Shown: positions 1 through 11,412 of the stretch, one piece after another | Layout of the letters: each line of letters starts with the position of its first letter | How positions within the stretch are numbered: the stretch's first letter is position 1 | Assembly: GCA_963693315.1 (NCBI GenBank) | Contig: OY856188.1 | Span: forward strand, 222,071,517-222,135,516 | Origin: Diogma glabrata | Lineage: Eukaryota > Arthropoda > Insecta > Diptera > Cylindrotomidae | DNA length: 64,000 nt | Reading direction: 5' to 3' | Made by a program: the position numbers and the translations under genes | The notes under the pieces: generated by a model | What the model saw: the letters and a program-made list of their open reading frames with translations, nothing else | What the model was told of the DNA's origin: nothing | Databases searched by the model: none

Positions 1-936
<936 letters not shown>

Positions 937-1238
937 TCAGTTCTGTTTTTGCACGAATTTATTATGCACGAATTTGAAATAACACGAGTTGGAGGAAAAA
1001 AATAATTTTCTTTTTGCACGAAATTTTTTGAAATAACACGAATCGACTAAACTTTAAATTTAAATTTTTTCGCCCGTTTATCCGATTTTTCAAGAAAAGA
1101 AATTTCTTTTGTAGTACCTTATTTATTTTTAAATACATTTGCCAAAAAAAATTAAATGAAAATATTTTAATTCAAAAGTTCTAAGCCGTAACAAGTTATT
1201 TAATTAATAATGAAATAATAAACGCCTTATTCTTGTTA

Positions 1239-1380
1239 AATTGAGTTTTATTTCACTAAATACGTATTTCGAAAGCTATATGCTTTCATCGACAGTAGTA
1301 TCTAAAAACGTTTTTAGATACTACTGTCGATGAAACGATAGCTTTCGACATACGTATTTAGTGAAATAAAACTCAATTTT
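1239..1380. repeat. 142-bp palindrome (snap-back element)
   Basis: Two roughly 70-base arms pair around the centre at 1309/1310 (AAAAAC|GTTTTT). The outer ends are AAATTGAG and CTCAATTT. One arm has a small difference around 1278 (TATGC against the other arm's CGATAG region). No coding content. It looks like a small foldback element or an inverted duplication. Confidence 0.8.
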
Positions 1381-1828
1381 AAAAGACTAAAGCGTGTATT
1401 ATTTTATTATTATTTAAAATTAAAATGTAGAGTAGAAACACAGTAAGTATTTACAGTTTTACTCTCTATTCATTATTGTACGATCCGTGATACGAATCAG
1501 AATCAGAAAAGGTAGAATCTTTTATAAATTTTTATCTAAAAATAGCACTGTTTCCACTAATTATATTTCTATGTTTTGAGGGGATGGAAATGGGGAAGGG
1601 TGAAAAAATCTTTTTTTGACTTAAACTGGTTGTCAATTGAAAGACTTACACTTGCTTTAAGAAACATAGCAATTTTTACATAATTGTGAAGTGCACAGTT
1701 TTTGAGTTATTGTCGTTTATATATTTGAGTTGATAATTTATGTTTTATAATTTTATTTGAACAGTGCGTGTTTCTATATAGTGTGTGTTTCAATATAAAC
1801 CATTTACAGGCTGGTATAATTTAATATT
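1381..1828. other. AT-rich interval, nothing identified
   Basis: No open frame of note, no repeat shared with the rest of the window and no RNA gene seen. It would lie inside the candidate pogo-like element if those ends belong together. Confidence 0.5.
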
Positions 1829-3830
1829 TTTTTTTTTTGTTTAATTTTATTTTTTATGCGTTCATGTTCCATGTAGGGGCGTTGCCAAGCTAATCAGCTT
1901 TGCATATTCACCACGGTAATTCGCCATGTAGCGACATAATAACCATGGCAGCCGAATTTTAAGTTCGGTTATTACATCCATCTCCCATTGCAGCCGCGGT
2001 CTACGTCGCGGTTGCCCACTCCCTGTGGTACTAACGTACATTTTTTTTAATCATTCCGGTCAGACTGTAGACCATTCCAATCAGACTGTGAATCGGCTCG
2101 TAGAACATGGTCAAACCAAGCAATCCTATTGGACCAGATACAACCTATTATATCATGATCGATAAGAAGGACGCTGATCTCAAAGTTATATATTAAGTGA
2201 ACCAAAAATGTGGCTTACGATCTTACGCTCAAATACAGATAAATGTGACTTTTTGTAAGGATTCAGGTTTGTGACCCTTACATCACAACCGGTCTAATCA
2301 ATGTCTTGTATAACTTCAGTTTGGTGTTAGTTGATACACACGGTGATCCAAGGAGAGGTTTAATTAAGTAGAAAGTTCGACTATCTGCAATGATTTGAGC
2401 TTTTATATCTGTAAGTATGCTGTTGTTTGCGTCGAGCATTGATTCCAAATATTTAAAACATTCAACTCCCACATTTCGATCATCGCCGCACATCAAACCC
2501 TTCTCATCCTTCCTTGAAACATTCATATATTTGGATTTATCGTAGTTATTTTGCAGATCAATTTTTCTAGCACCATTCTTAAGTTACTTGAAAGTTTTAC
2601 TCATAAAATTTTCACTTTGGCCGAGTATGACATCAGTCATATAATAAGCTTTGCTCGTCGCCCGACTTGTTCTTGGTCACTTAAGAAAATTCTCAAAATA
2701 AGAAGCCCAAGTATCTAAAATATTTTTAAGGTCTACTTTTAGCTTCCCGTTTTGAATAGCAGTCGATCTAGTATGAGGTCCCTTCCCTTCCTTAAGGTTT
2801 TCACCTGTTGAAAGAAGTAACATGTTTGATGTTCCTTATTAAAGCTTTCAATCGCCTCACACTTCTTCTTCCAGCATTCTCTCTACGTTCATCTTCATAG
2901 CTTTGTAACGGCTTGTCTTGCCAGTTTATAGTTCTCCTTCGTGGACCTGATTTCTCCAATGTTTGGCAATATGGTTTTGATATCTCTCTTCTGTTTCAGC
3001 ATTCTTTAGTGATTAGATGTTAAAACGAGTCTGTTCTTTGAATTTTGGAATGCCTGGATCTGGAAAGTGGAACCTTATCTTAGCACATACAAGGAAGTGG
3101 GTGGTCACTTCCAATCTATGCAGCTCTAAAGGATCGCGCAACCAGATCCCCACAAAAGAAACGTGCTGTTACTAGCACGTGGTCAATTTGAATTCGAGTT
3201 TTTCCATTCGGTAAGACCCAAGTCTGCTTATGAATCGATCGATGCAAAAAGAAACCACTGGCAATTCTCAATTTATTTGATAATGCAAACTCAGTCATCC
3301 TCTCACCATTATCATTCGATTCAAATATCTCTTCCAACCTTCCCATTAAAGTCATTAAGAACCATAATGAAGTCGCGTATTGGTATTTGTTTCATAAGCT
3401 CTTCCATTGGTATGTAGAAAGCATTCTCCTCGTCGACAGTCTAAACTGCAGTGGTGCATGCACGGCAATAAGAGAAATATTGTTCTATGTACCGTGTACC
3501 CGTAGGTAGCAGATCCTCTCATTGACCAGAATGAATTTCATCACGCCTCGTGTGCGTGCACCAACAAGAAACCCAGTACCAAATTCTCCTCGAGAAGGAT
3601 GACCACTACAGTATAAAGAGTGAATATCTAAGTCTTGTTTTCCGATTATTGGCTGTCTAATTTCTTGCAAAGCAATGATATCCATCCCATACCTCTCAGC
3701 CTATGTTTCTAGACATAATAGAGAGCATCAAGTGCGCTCATGCGGCGCTCGGTAGTCTGCCCTTTTTCACGTCCATGTGAAATTCTGTTTTTTGTCCAGG
3801 TTTGTTAGTCTTTTACTGGTTTCTAAATTT
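1829..3830 (-). pseudogene. RTE-type LINE ORF2 remnant (EN + RT tail)
   Basis: A degenerate non-LTR retrotransposon read on the minus strand. From its 5' side: an AP-endonuclease start with 'MDIIALQEIRQP' (about 3685), then 'GTGFLVGARTRG', then 'GKTRIQIDHVLVTARF' (about 3190), the usual ...QIDHVL block of RTE/craniofacial-protein-2-like endonucleases. A linker follows to about 2600. The RT thumb comes next, 'FKYLESMLDANN' and 'NTKLKLYKTLIRPVV' (2526-2278). A decayed C-terminal tail includes 'IWSNRIAWFDHVLRAD' (about 2160-2110). It ends in a T-run at 1829-1841, the inverted poly-A. The palm with the catalytic YxDD motif is missing, so it was deleted near 2560-2600. Many stops and frameshifts. 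Clade is inferred from motif wording; the order of domains is directly visible. Confidence 0.75.
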
Positions 3831-4640
3831 AACAAAGTTTTTTTCGGGGTTAGGGTGTTAACCTCAGACCCAACCCAAATTTTGTGAATGGGTTCGTTCT
3901 AATGTTAAGGTCATCAGAATAACCTTTTTACATGTTTATTTAGCGTGCCACTTGATCCAGCCGCCCCTAACATGGAGAAGACACGCTTGGGTCGCATTCG
4001 TTTTAAGGCGCCAATTTGCTGTTCTGTAGCGTCATTGACTAAGTTTTTTCTCTGCTTGTCTCCAATACACCAACCTAATGCTGTCAGCAGCACGGCAAAT
4101 ACATCGGATTTTGCTACTCTTCTTTATCTTTAGTTACCATAAACCGCTATGAATAAGATTAAATAAATATTAAATTATTATTAAATATTAAACATTTTTC
4201 AATGGGCAATATGTTACATTTTTCGTATCTGATCGATCAATTTTCCATTGACATTGCTATTTGTTAGAGAAATTTTACATCCATGCCGTGCTACTTGTGT
4301 AACGTTGACAGAATTAGGTTAGTTTAGTTGAGAAGAGAAAAGTAAAAACTGCGTAAACACAAAGTAAGAATGATTCTATACCTTGGTGAGTCATTACCGC
4401 CGTAAAGCCAATGTAACTCAAGCGTCTGTTCTCACCAACTACAATCGGAAAACGGCCACCAAAATCGAAACAAATGGTTTGACGACTATTGCCGCTAAGG
4501 CGTTGAACATAGGCGAGAAAAATGGTTAACAAGGAACACCCGAAGCTTCCAAGCTGATTATTTTCTACGGAAAAGAAACGCGAACATATAAAGGTTGTAT
4601 CGAAAACATCAACCAACATGCTGCTAATGGAAATTCGAAA
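3831..4640. other. non-coding interval between LINE remnants
   Basis: Contains two open frames (3945-4133 plus strand, 4314-4619 minus strand) that match nothing I recognise. The plus strand from about 4430 may be the decayed linker preceding the RT fragment that follows, but I cannot anchor it to motifs. Confidence 0.4.
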
Positions 4641-4649
4641 GAGTGTTTT

Positions 4650-5215
4650 GCCAATGCGTTAAATCTGACAAAAGATTACCAAGATCCACAGTCGTAAAAA
4701 ATGGAAACTACGAACTTACAACAAATGAACGTGATGTGTTGGCAGTATAGCGCTCCCACTTTCAAAGCCTACTGAACAGAAAGAATGAAATTGATCTTGT
4801 TCGAGCAATGGTGCCGTCAAGTTGTGGTTTTCATCTCAACCGTTCAACCGCAGATCAATGGTTTGCTTTAAAGATGATTCTAGAAAAATTTTGGGAGTAC
4901 AACATCAGCATCCACCAGCTCTACGTTGATTTCAAGCAAGCATATGAGAGGATCATCCGCGACAACAATAGTTTCTGGTCCTTTCGATATAACACGATCG
5001 AACAGGTGTTCGACAAGGTGATGCTCTTGCGCCCGTACTATTTAATTTGCCGCTTGAGAACGCGATAAGAAAAAGCCGAATCGAGACACAAAACTGCGTT
5101 TTTAACAAATCTAGTTTAATTGTTGGTTACGCAAATGATATTGCGCTTCTCGGACGTAGAACAATCGATATTAAGAATAGGCTCACAGCTTGAAAACTAA
5201 ACTTCTAACAACATC
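4650..5215 (+). pseudogene. RTE-type LINE RT-core fragment
   Basis: Plus-strand remnant of a non-LTR reverse transcriptase. An 'NGNYELTTNERDVLAV' linker (about 4700-4750) leads into 'GFHLNRSTADQWF' (4824-4863) and 'LYVDFKQAYERI', which carries the first catalytic aspartate. A frameshifted 'DALAPVLFNLPLE'-like stretch follows (5020-5055). Last comes 'FNKSSLIVGYANDIALLGR', where the catalytic YADD has become YAND. The finger region before GF is deleted. It carries the part that the minus-strand remnant at 1829-3830 lacks, and both belong to the same broad clade, but they are in opposite orientation and not contiguous. Inactive. Confidence 0.75.
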
Positions 5216-5239
5216 TAGGAACATAACTACCGGGAATCT

Positions 5240-5857
5240 GGATACTGGCGACTATAAAGTGGAATGGAATGGAAGCTGATTGCACAGGTGGCAAAATCAT
5301 TTAAAGTTTAAGAGGAAATATACATTTTGTATGTCCTTATGATTTGGCAATAGAAAGACTATATGCATACAACACAACTTTGTCAATTATTTTTGATACT
5401 ATGTTCTTTTACGTTCACGGAACCCTCGGCGAGCGAATTTTACTCGCACTTGGGCAACTTTTTTGAATTTTGTTTACGTTTTGGGCCTGAATACTAAAAT
5501 TGGATCAGCAGCCAAATTATGTAATTGTAAAGCGGTGAAGTTGTAAGAACTCACAATAATTCTGCATATCCAAATTTTTGGTTTGCCACTTTCGATAAAA
5601 TTATTGAATTTGTACTTTTATTTAACAAATTTTCTAAAATTATAACTAATTTATGGCAACAGCTAGCCATCAATTGAACAATATATATAAGCGTACAATA
5701 TTTTCAGAATTGATGGTGGTGTGAGTCAATGCAACAGCGTGTCCAATATTTTTTGTACTGATTTCTTGAGAGTGGAACCAATCCTCCATTTTTCCATATA
5801 TACAATGTATATTTTTACACGAATTTTTTTTACACGTCTTTCTCTGGAACCAATCTG
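5240..5857. repeat. interval with AGGGTTCCGTA-family end
   Basis: At about 5417-5455 the sequence GGAACCCTCGGCGAGCG, followed by ACTCGCACTTGGGC, matches the end of a widespread insect repeat whose opposite end starts AGGGTTCCGTAC; such an end is at 37893 in this window. Recognition is from memory of the family. The rest of the interval shows nothing. Confidence 0.45.
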
Positions 5858-5885
5858 TCGTGCAAAAACAGAATTAGGTATATAC

Positions 5886-6310
5886 GAATGAAAAATAATC
5901 AGAACTCTAGCTGATCAGTTCCGATATATGAAAAATTAGCGATCAAATAAGTTTTCAAGTAAGCTTATTTGATCTCTAACTTATTTGATCGCTAATTTTT
6001 CATATATCCGAGCTAGTCAGCTAGAGTTCTGATTATTTTTCATTCATATATTTAAAAAGAAAAATTAAAAATTATATGCTAGCATATCTCATTACCACTT
6101 TTTGAAATCATTGCTTCTACGTCAACAAAATGTCTACGCAAAAAGGCCAAAAAAACACAACAATCAATATGTTAAAAATTCTAACAATCAAATTTACGAT
6201 CTCAAACTATCATACCAAACACACACATTACAAAATTGTCGCTAAAAAAACACAACAATCAATAATCAATTTTTTATCCTCTTTCATTCACAAACAATAT
6301 ATATCTAACT
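5886..6310 (+). mobile_element. Helitron-derived palindrome plus minisatellite unit
   Basis: 5886-5955 and 5975-6045 form a near-perfect inverted repeat (GAATGAAAAATAATCAGAAC...). The block 6046-6135 equals the Helitron 3' subterminal block at 63210-63310. Instead of the CTAG end it jumps at an A-run ('TGTCTACGCAAAAA', 6130-6143) into one unit of the 134-bp minisatellite that follows the Helitron at 63.35 kb. So this is a deleted relative of 62980-64000. Confidence 0.7.
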
Positions 6311-6417
6311 AAATATACAACGTATATTTATTAATATATAAGATAAAACAACAAAGAAAAATAACGTCCATACTCTCCTATATCAATGCATAAACTGAAA
6401 AGAAAATATAAAATACT

Positions 6418-6617
6418 NNNNNNNNNNNNNNNNNNNNNNNNNNNNNNNNNNNNNNNNNNNNNNNNNNNNNNNNNNNNNNNNNNNNNNNNNNNNNNNNNNN
6501 NNNNNNNNNNNNNNNNNNNNNNNNNNNNNNNNNNNNNNNNNNNNNNNNNNNNNNNNNNNNNNNNNNNNNNNNNNNNNNNNNNNNNNNNNNNNNNNNNNNN
6601 NNNNNNNNNNNNNNNNN
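6418..6617. other. assembly gap
   Basis: Exactly 200 N, probably a placeholder size. Confidence 0.99.
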
Positions 6618-6732
6618 TGCTACTTTGGTAGAGCGTTACTCTAGCTATCGCATAAACGTTCACACAATCGTTAACACAACTAAAACCATTTATATCCTCA
6701 TCAAACATGTGTTATTTCTAAGAGACAAAAAC

Positions 6733-7275
6733 GTGATCTACACAGTTGGAAAGGGTAAAATTTGAATTTGACCATTTTTGATTTGACTGTATTGTGGACA
6801 AAATAAAAACTCCAACTTTTAAAGTGCATAAATTGAGCATACGGGGTGCCCCAACATGGTAACTTAGGGAACTTTGAAGTTAAATTGCTCAAGAATGGGT
6901 ATACCGATTTTATCAAACTTTTTTTAGCAGGTAATTAGTTCATCTTTTGAAAAAACTTAAATAAATTAATTTCAAAAATAAGATATTAAAAAAAATTTTT
7001 AAAGATGGCGCTAGGGTCAAACTACAAATAAATTTTAATTTTTATTTGCAGAAAATAGTTTTTTTTTTCTAGCGCCATCTTTGAAAAAAAGCTTTTTTAA
7101 TATTAAATTAATTATAAAAAAAATTAGTTAATTGTTTTTCAAAATATGTACTAACTACCTACTAAAGAAAAAAAAGTTTGATGAAATCGGTAACGCCGTT
7201 TTAGAGCAATTTAATTTCAAAGTTTGACTGATTTGGCAAAATTTTTATTTTTCATGCATGTTAGGGTACGCCGTA
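6733..7275. mobile_element. short foldback element, family of 45161-46426
   Basis: The left arm starts AAACGTGATCTACACAG. The arms contain TGGACAAAATAAAAA, GGGGTGCCCCAACATG, TACCGATTTTATCAAACTTT and AAAGATGGCGCTAGGGTC. The same blocks return inverted (CTAGCGCCATCTTT at 7069-7082, AAAGTTTGATGAAATCGGTA, CATGCATGTTAGGGTACGCC). The right arm is cut short near 7275. No coding capacity. The long relative at 45161 shares all these blocks. Confidence 0.75.
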
Positions 7276-7329
7276 TGCTTCACAGAAGATAGTCTAAAAA
7301 CAATAAAATCTTTATTTGTTCTACCACAC

Positions 7330-7536
7330 TTAAGCCTCGATGACACTAAAATAAAATGCTGCTAGTTGGCGAGTTTAAAAGCTGGCGAGTAGATTGTAAA
7401 GTAACCCACTAATCAACTTTTTCGATATATCTGCTAGTTAGATTGTGAACATGATTACACTAGGCGAGTTGACAAGCTGCCAGTAAACTCGCTGGCTAGT
7501 AGATTGTAAACTATCTTAGTGTCATTGAGGCTTTAA
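7330..7536. mobile_element. TIR MITE at a TTAA/TAA site
   Basis: Inverted ends TTAAGCCTCGATGACACTAA (7330-7349) and TTAGTGTCATTGAGGCTTTAA (7516-7536) pair over about 18 bases with one mismatch and one extra T. The inside has repeated GGCGAGT and GTAGATTGTAAA motifs in both orientations. The ends read as TTAA (piggyBac type) or TAA (Harbinger type) duplications; I cannot decide between them. No coding capacity. Confidence 0.65.
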
Positions 7537-7539
7537 CCA

Positions 7540-8215
7540 CTGTTATAAACCGAAGAAAAAAAAATTACAAATCAAGAAGATGAGAATAAGAAATAAGAAA
7601 ATAACATATGATTACAATTTATCTCACCCTCTTTTATTATTTATTTTATATTTAATATTTATTTAGCTAGACGATGACTCGAATGGGTCATTCATTTACG
7701 AACCGAACACCTTCCTAACCGTCAAATTTTTGATTTGGCTGAAATTTTTTTACAAGTTTCATGTCGAAATTTTTTTTTTTTGACGAGTAATTTTCAAATA
7801 TTGATAACTCTATTTAAGATAGAAACTGCTACTTTGTTTTCTTTTAAAGTTAAAAGATGCTAGTTTACAAAAAAAATTAATTTTAATAAAAGTTACTAAC
7901 AAATTCCTATTGTTATAAATAAATAAAAGGTTCAAATCGATCTTTAGTCATTGCCCCACCCAGGAAATGAGTTTTTAGACCATCGTATGACCATCGACCA
8001 TCATACCATCGTATTCTACGATTCATTTCCTATAAAAAACGTATTTTAAATTCATAACTTCGGTTCTGGTAGAGATAAACACTTTTTGTCTGTTTTACTT
8101 TAAAGTATAAAGATGGAAATTAAAAAAAACTGTTATTTATAAAAATTAATAACAAATTCCTATTGTTATAAAAAACAAAAAAAAAAAAAAAAAAAAAAAC
8201 AAAAAAAAAATAAAT
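7540..8215. repeat. diverged duplication and poly-A tract
   Basis: About 7800-7918 and 8050-8168 are related copies (both end AACAAATTCCTATTGTTATAAA after a TTAAAGTWWAAAGATG block). An A-rich tract at 8169-8210 immediately precedes the LINE start and could be the tail of an older retroelement insertion. No coding sequence seen. Confidence 0.55.
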
Positions 8216-9506
8216 ATGAACCAAAATCAAAATCACAATAACAACGGTACTTTTCAGCACCATAAGACAAAAAATATTGGACCTTCAGTCCGTATTTTGC
8301 AATTGAACATTGAAGTCAAAAACTGAACATTTACAAAGATTATTAAAAGATTACGACATCGACGTTATAATTCTGCAAGAAACGCATGCAGCAGATGAAG
8401 CGCAACTTACCTCTAGAGGAAACATTGTTGGTTACAAATTAATTAGTGCTATTTACCATCAATCATATGGATCTGCCACGTATGTTAAGTCAGAAATCCT
8501 GAACTGCACGCACGTACTTACACAGACGGACAACGATATACATCTTATTGTTGTTGATATATCGGACACGAAAATTGTAAACGTATACAAGCCTCCAAAT
8601 ACAGGATGGCCAGCTGCTACTCTACCATTATTTTATCATCCAGCAATATATGCTGGTGACTTCAATAGCCATCACACTCAGTGGTCCTACTCAAATAATA
8701 ATATCAATGGCGTGCAACTGACCGACTGGGCGGATGATAACAACATGTTCCTGGTATATGATGCGAAAGACTTGAAAACCTTTAGATCTGCAAGATGGCG
8801 ACGTGATTACAATCCCGACCTCTGTTTTTCCACAAAAAACGAACAACGTAACCCTATTCCAATATCTAGGGCTGTCTTACAAGGTTTTCCACGCTCTCAA
8901 CATCGTCCAGTAATTCTTGAGGTAGGAATCCAAATTCCACTCGTTAACTCTACTCCTCAACCTAGATGGAATTTTAACAAAGCTGATTGGGATAAATATA
9001 GGATGAAGTTGGATGCAGTGATTCGCTGGATCCAACCCATTCCTAAAAATTACGATAGATTTGTTGGAGCCATCACCTCAACTGCAAAGAAATGCATCCC
9101 AAGAGGCTTTCGTGAAGAATATATTCCTGGCTGGAGTAAAGAGAGCGATATATTATATGAGGAGTACCTTAGTAGTGGTGAAGCAGACGTGGCTGATGAC
9201 TTAATATACTCACTGGACGCCGCGAGAAAACAAAAGTGGATTAAGGCTGTTGAAAACATTGATTTTTCCCATTCAAGCAGGGAAGCATGGAGTCTCCTTC
9301 GGAAACTGGGTGGCTCAAACTCAATTACTCGTGCTAACAATGAAATAAATCCAGAGGACATCGCAAATCACATAGTAAATATGTCTCGTGCTTCTATTAA
9401 TCGCCTTCATAAGAGAACAATTAAACGCAAATTAAGAGAAATGAAGCGAAGCGCAATTGCTCGTCTCCATCGAAGTATGCGAACTCTTTTAGTAGCGAAG
9501 AACTAG
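8216..9506 (+). pseudogene. LINE ORF2 part 1: AP endonuclease domain
   Basis: Encodes the N-terminal endonuclease that nicks target DNA for target-primed reverse transcription. The natural start is the ATG at 8216: its frame gives 'KNIGPSVRILQLNIE', the conserved first strand of the fold. A +1 shift near 8310 then moves to the long frame, 398 codons to 9506. Seen there: 'IDVIILQETHA' (catalytic Glu), 'YAGDFNSHHTQW' (catalytic Asp/Asn), 'NPDLCFSTK', and 'SQHRPVILEV', where the canonical SDH is changed to SQH. After it come the linker with 'RWNFNKADWDKY' and the spacer to the RT. The frame is lost near 9485 by a second shift. The Asp-to-Gln change and the two shifts argue the copy is inactive. 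Jockey clade is likely; a related CR1/jockey-superfamily clade is possible. Confidence 0.85.
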
Positions 9507-11218
9507 AATCAGCTCTGTCCCAAACAAAAAACGGAAAAGCAGCTGGCTACGATGGCATTTTTCCAGAATTTCTTAAGAATGCTGGAAAAAATGTAAAACA
9601 GTGGCTAACTAAATTTTTCTCGAATGTCCTAGAAACCGGCAACCTACCAAAACATTTTAAGACTACGAAAGTGATAGCGATACTTAAGCCAGGTAAACCA
9701 TCCAATGAACCAGGAAGCTATCGCCCGATTGCCCTTTTGAGCACCTGCTATAAATTGCTAGAACGGCTCATATACAATCGTATCGCACCGATATTGATTG
9801 ACCAGATCCCAGTCGAACAAGCTGGTTTTCGTCCCAATCGCAGTTGCACTGACCAACTGCTCGCTCTAACATCCTATATCGAAGCTGGGTATCAAAAACA
9901 ACTAAAAACAGGCGCAGTATTCATCGATCTTACTGCAGCATATGACACGGTCTGGCGAATTGGGATTATATATAAGCTGTTCAATGCAATACCTTGTAGC
10001 ACCATCTCGCGTTTAATTAACAACATGCTGAGTAATCGTGTATTCAAAGTTCATCTAAATAATTCCTGCAGTAGGTCTAAAATGCTTAACAATGGGTTAC
10101 CACAGGGTTCCGTCCTGGCGCCATTACTTTTTAATCTGTACATCCATGACATTCCTGACACAACATCAAAGAAATTTGGTTACGCTGATGATTGGACCCT
10201 GGCCACTCAAAACAAAGACATGGGTGTTTTGGAGGATTTGCTCTCAACTGACCTAGCGATAATGAATGACTATTTTCGAACGTGGAGTTTATTTCCCAAT
10301 CTAAGTAAAACCGAGAGCTCCTGTTTCCACTTAAACAACAAACTGGCAAAACACGAACTATCAGTGTTATTTAACGGCACTGTCATTAAATACAATCAAC
10401 AGCCAAAGTACCTGGGCATTACTCTCGATAGAACTCTTTCTTTTAAACTCTACCTAGAAAATACGTCACAAAAACTTAAAACGAGAAACAATATATTGCA
10501 CAAACTGGCAGGCTCTACATGGGGTGCTACTCCAGCTACTCTCCGAACAACTGCTCTAAGTCTGGTTTACTCAGTGGCTGAGTATGGCGCACCAGTCTGG
10601 TTGAATAGCACACATACTCAAAAAGTTGACTGCCAGCTGCATGCTACGATGCGTACTATAAGTGGTACTATCAGATCCACCCCTTTACCTTGGCTCCCTG
10701 TGTTAAGCAATATCGCTCCACCTGCACTCAGACGCTCGCATGCCCTCATGCGTGAACATAAAAAGGTAACCAACAACACCACGTTACCCTTGCACGAATA
10801 TTACGGTGACCACACTCGTTGTCGATTGAAGTCAAGAAAGCCTCCACATAAAACTGCCAGCAACCTGCTGGCAACTGATTTTAATATCTTGGATGCCTGG
10901 GACACCTCCTGGCAACATTACAACACAACTGGCCTTTCTATTACTAACCCGACTTCTACCCAACCTGGTTTCGATTTGCCACGTCATACCTGGACTACAT
11001 TAAACCAAATAAGAACGAATCATGGACGTTGTGCTGATTTTTTCTACAAGTGGGGCATTTCAGAGTCCCCTGAGTGTGACTGCGGCGCTCCACAACAAAC
11101 TATAAAACACATTGCAACTGTGTGTCCAATTCGACGTTACAATGGCAACATCTCAGACATCCATTTGGCAACTCCCGATGTAGTAGCATGGATAGACTCG
11201 CTCGATGTAAACATCTAA
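9487..11218 (+). pseudogene. LINE ORF2 part 2: reverse transcriptase and C-terminus
   Basis: Continuation of the same ORF2 in the next frame, open for about 577 codons to the stop at 11216-11218. It begins with 'SSEELESALSQTKNGKAAGY' and runs without stops. RT motifs in order: 'YRPIALLSTCYKLLER', 'AGFRPNRSCTDQ', 'FIDLTAAYDTVW' (catalytic Asp), 'GLPQGSVLAPLLFNLY', 'FGYADDWTLA' (YADD at about 10179-10190), 'NLSKTESSCF', 'KYLGITLDRTLSF'. The C-terminus holds 'HGRCADFFYKWG' and the cysteine motif CDC-x(7)-H-x(4)-C near residue 480, as in jockey-like elements. All catalytic residues of the polymerase are intact; only the upstream frameshifts separate it from the endonuclease. It is the best-preserved coding stretch of the window and probably a recent insertion. 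Confidence 0.9.
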
Positions 11219-11412
11219 TGTTCAAATGTACTGCCCAATGTTCAAATATTTTACTTTTTAATTCACTTAAAAGACACGCAATCAAATCGATTGTAAGTTC
11301 ATTTAATGTGTATCCATGTATTGTTTTAGGTAGATTTCATAGAAGAGTCTACCTATTTTTAAGTTTAATTTTTTAATGTGTCACAAAAAAAACCATACGC
11401 TAAATAAAAATA

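Larger units (their letters stand above)
938..5876. mobile_element. candidate pogo/Tigger-like element ends
   Basis: A 16-base word, TTCTGTTTTTGCACGA, occurs at 941-956 and in exact inverted orientation at 5858-5873, both next to TA-rich flanks. The left end starts CAGTTCTG and has subterminal repeats (GCACGAA three times, GAAATAACACGA twice before 1045). The right end has TACACGAA/TACACG and two GGAACCAATC copies (about 5775 and 5847). CAGT starts and repeated subterminal motifs are typical of pogo/Tigger elements. No DDE transposase is seen inside; the interior holds LINE remnants. It could also be two unrelated solo ends of one MITE family. Confidence 0.35.
8216..11412 (+). mobile_element. 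jockey-like LINE, near-complete ORF2
   Basis: A non-LTR retrotransposon comprising the ORF2 endonuclease and reverse transcriptase (listed separately), then a roughly 190-bp 3' UTR that ends in CCATACGCTAAATAAAAATAA near 11412. A short A-rich end of this kind is usual for jockey-group elements. ORF1 is absent, so the copy is 5'-truncated, or starts right at the A-tract before 8216. It is directly followed by the composite repeat starting ACCGGAAGTG at 11413. Confidence 0.85.

Noticed and set aside
4314..4619. 101-codon minus-strand open frame
   Set aside because: Opposite strand of sequence that leads into the plus-strand LINE fragment; no recognisable domain.
6618..6660. TTTGGTAGAGCG after the gap, tRNA-like
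   Set aside because: No B box or acceptor pairing downstream; upstream half is unknown (N).
9050..9361. 103-codon minus-strand frame inside the jockey-like LINE
   Set aside because: Shadow of the endonuclease ORF.
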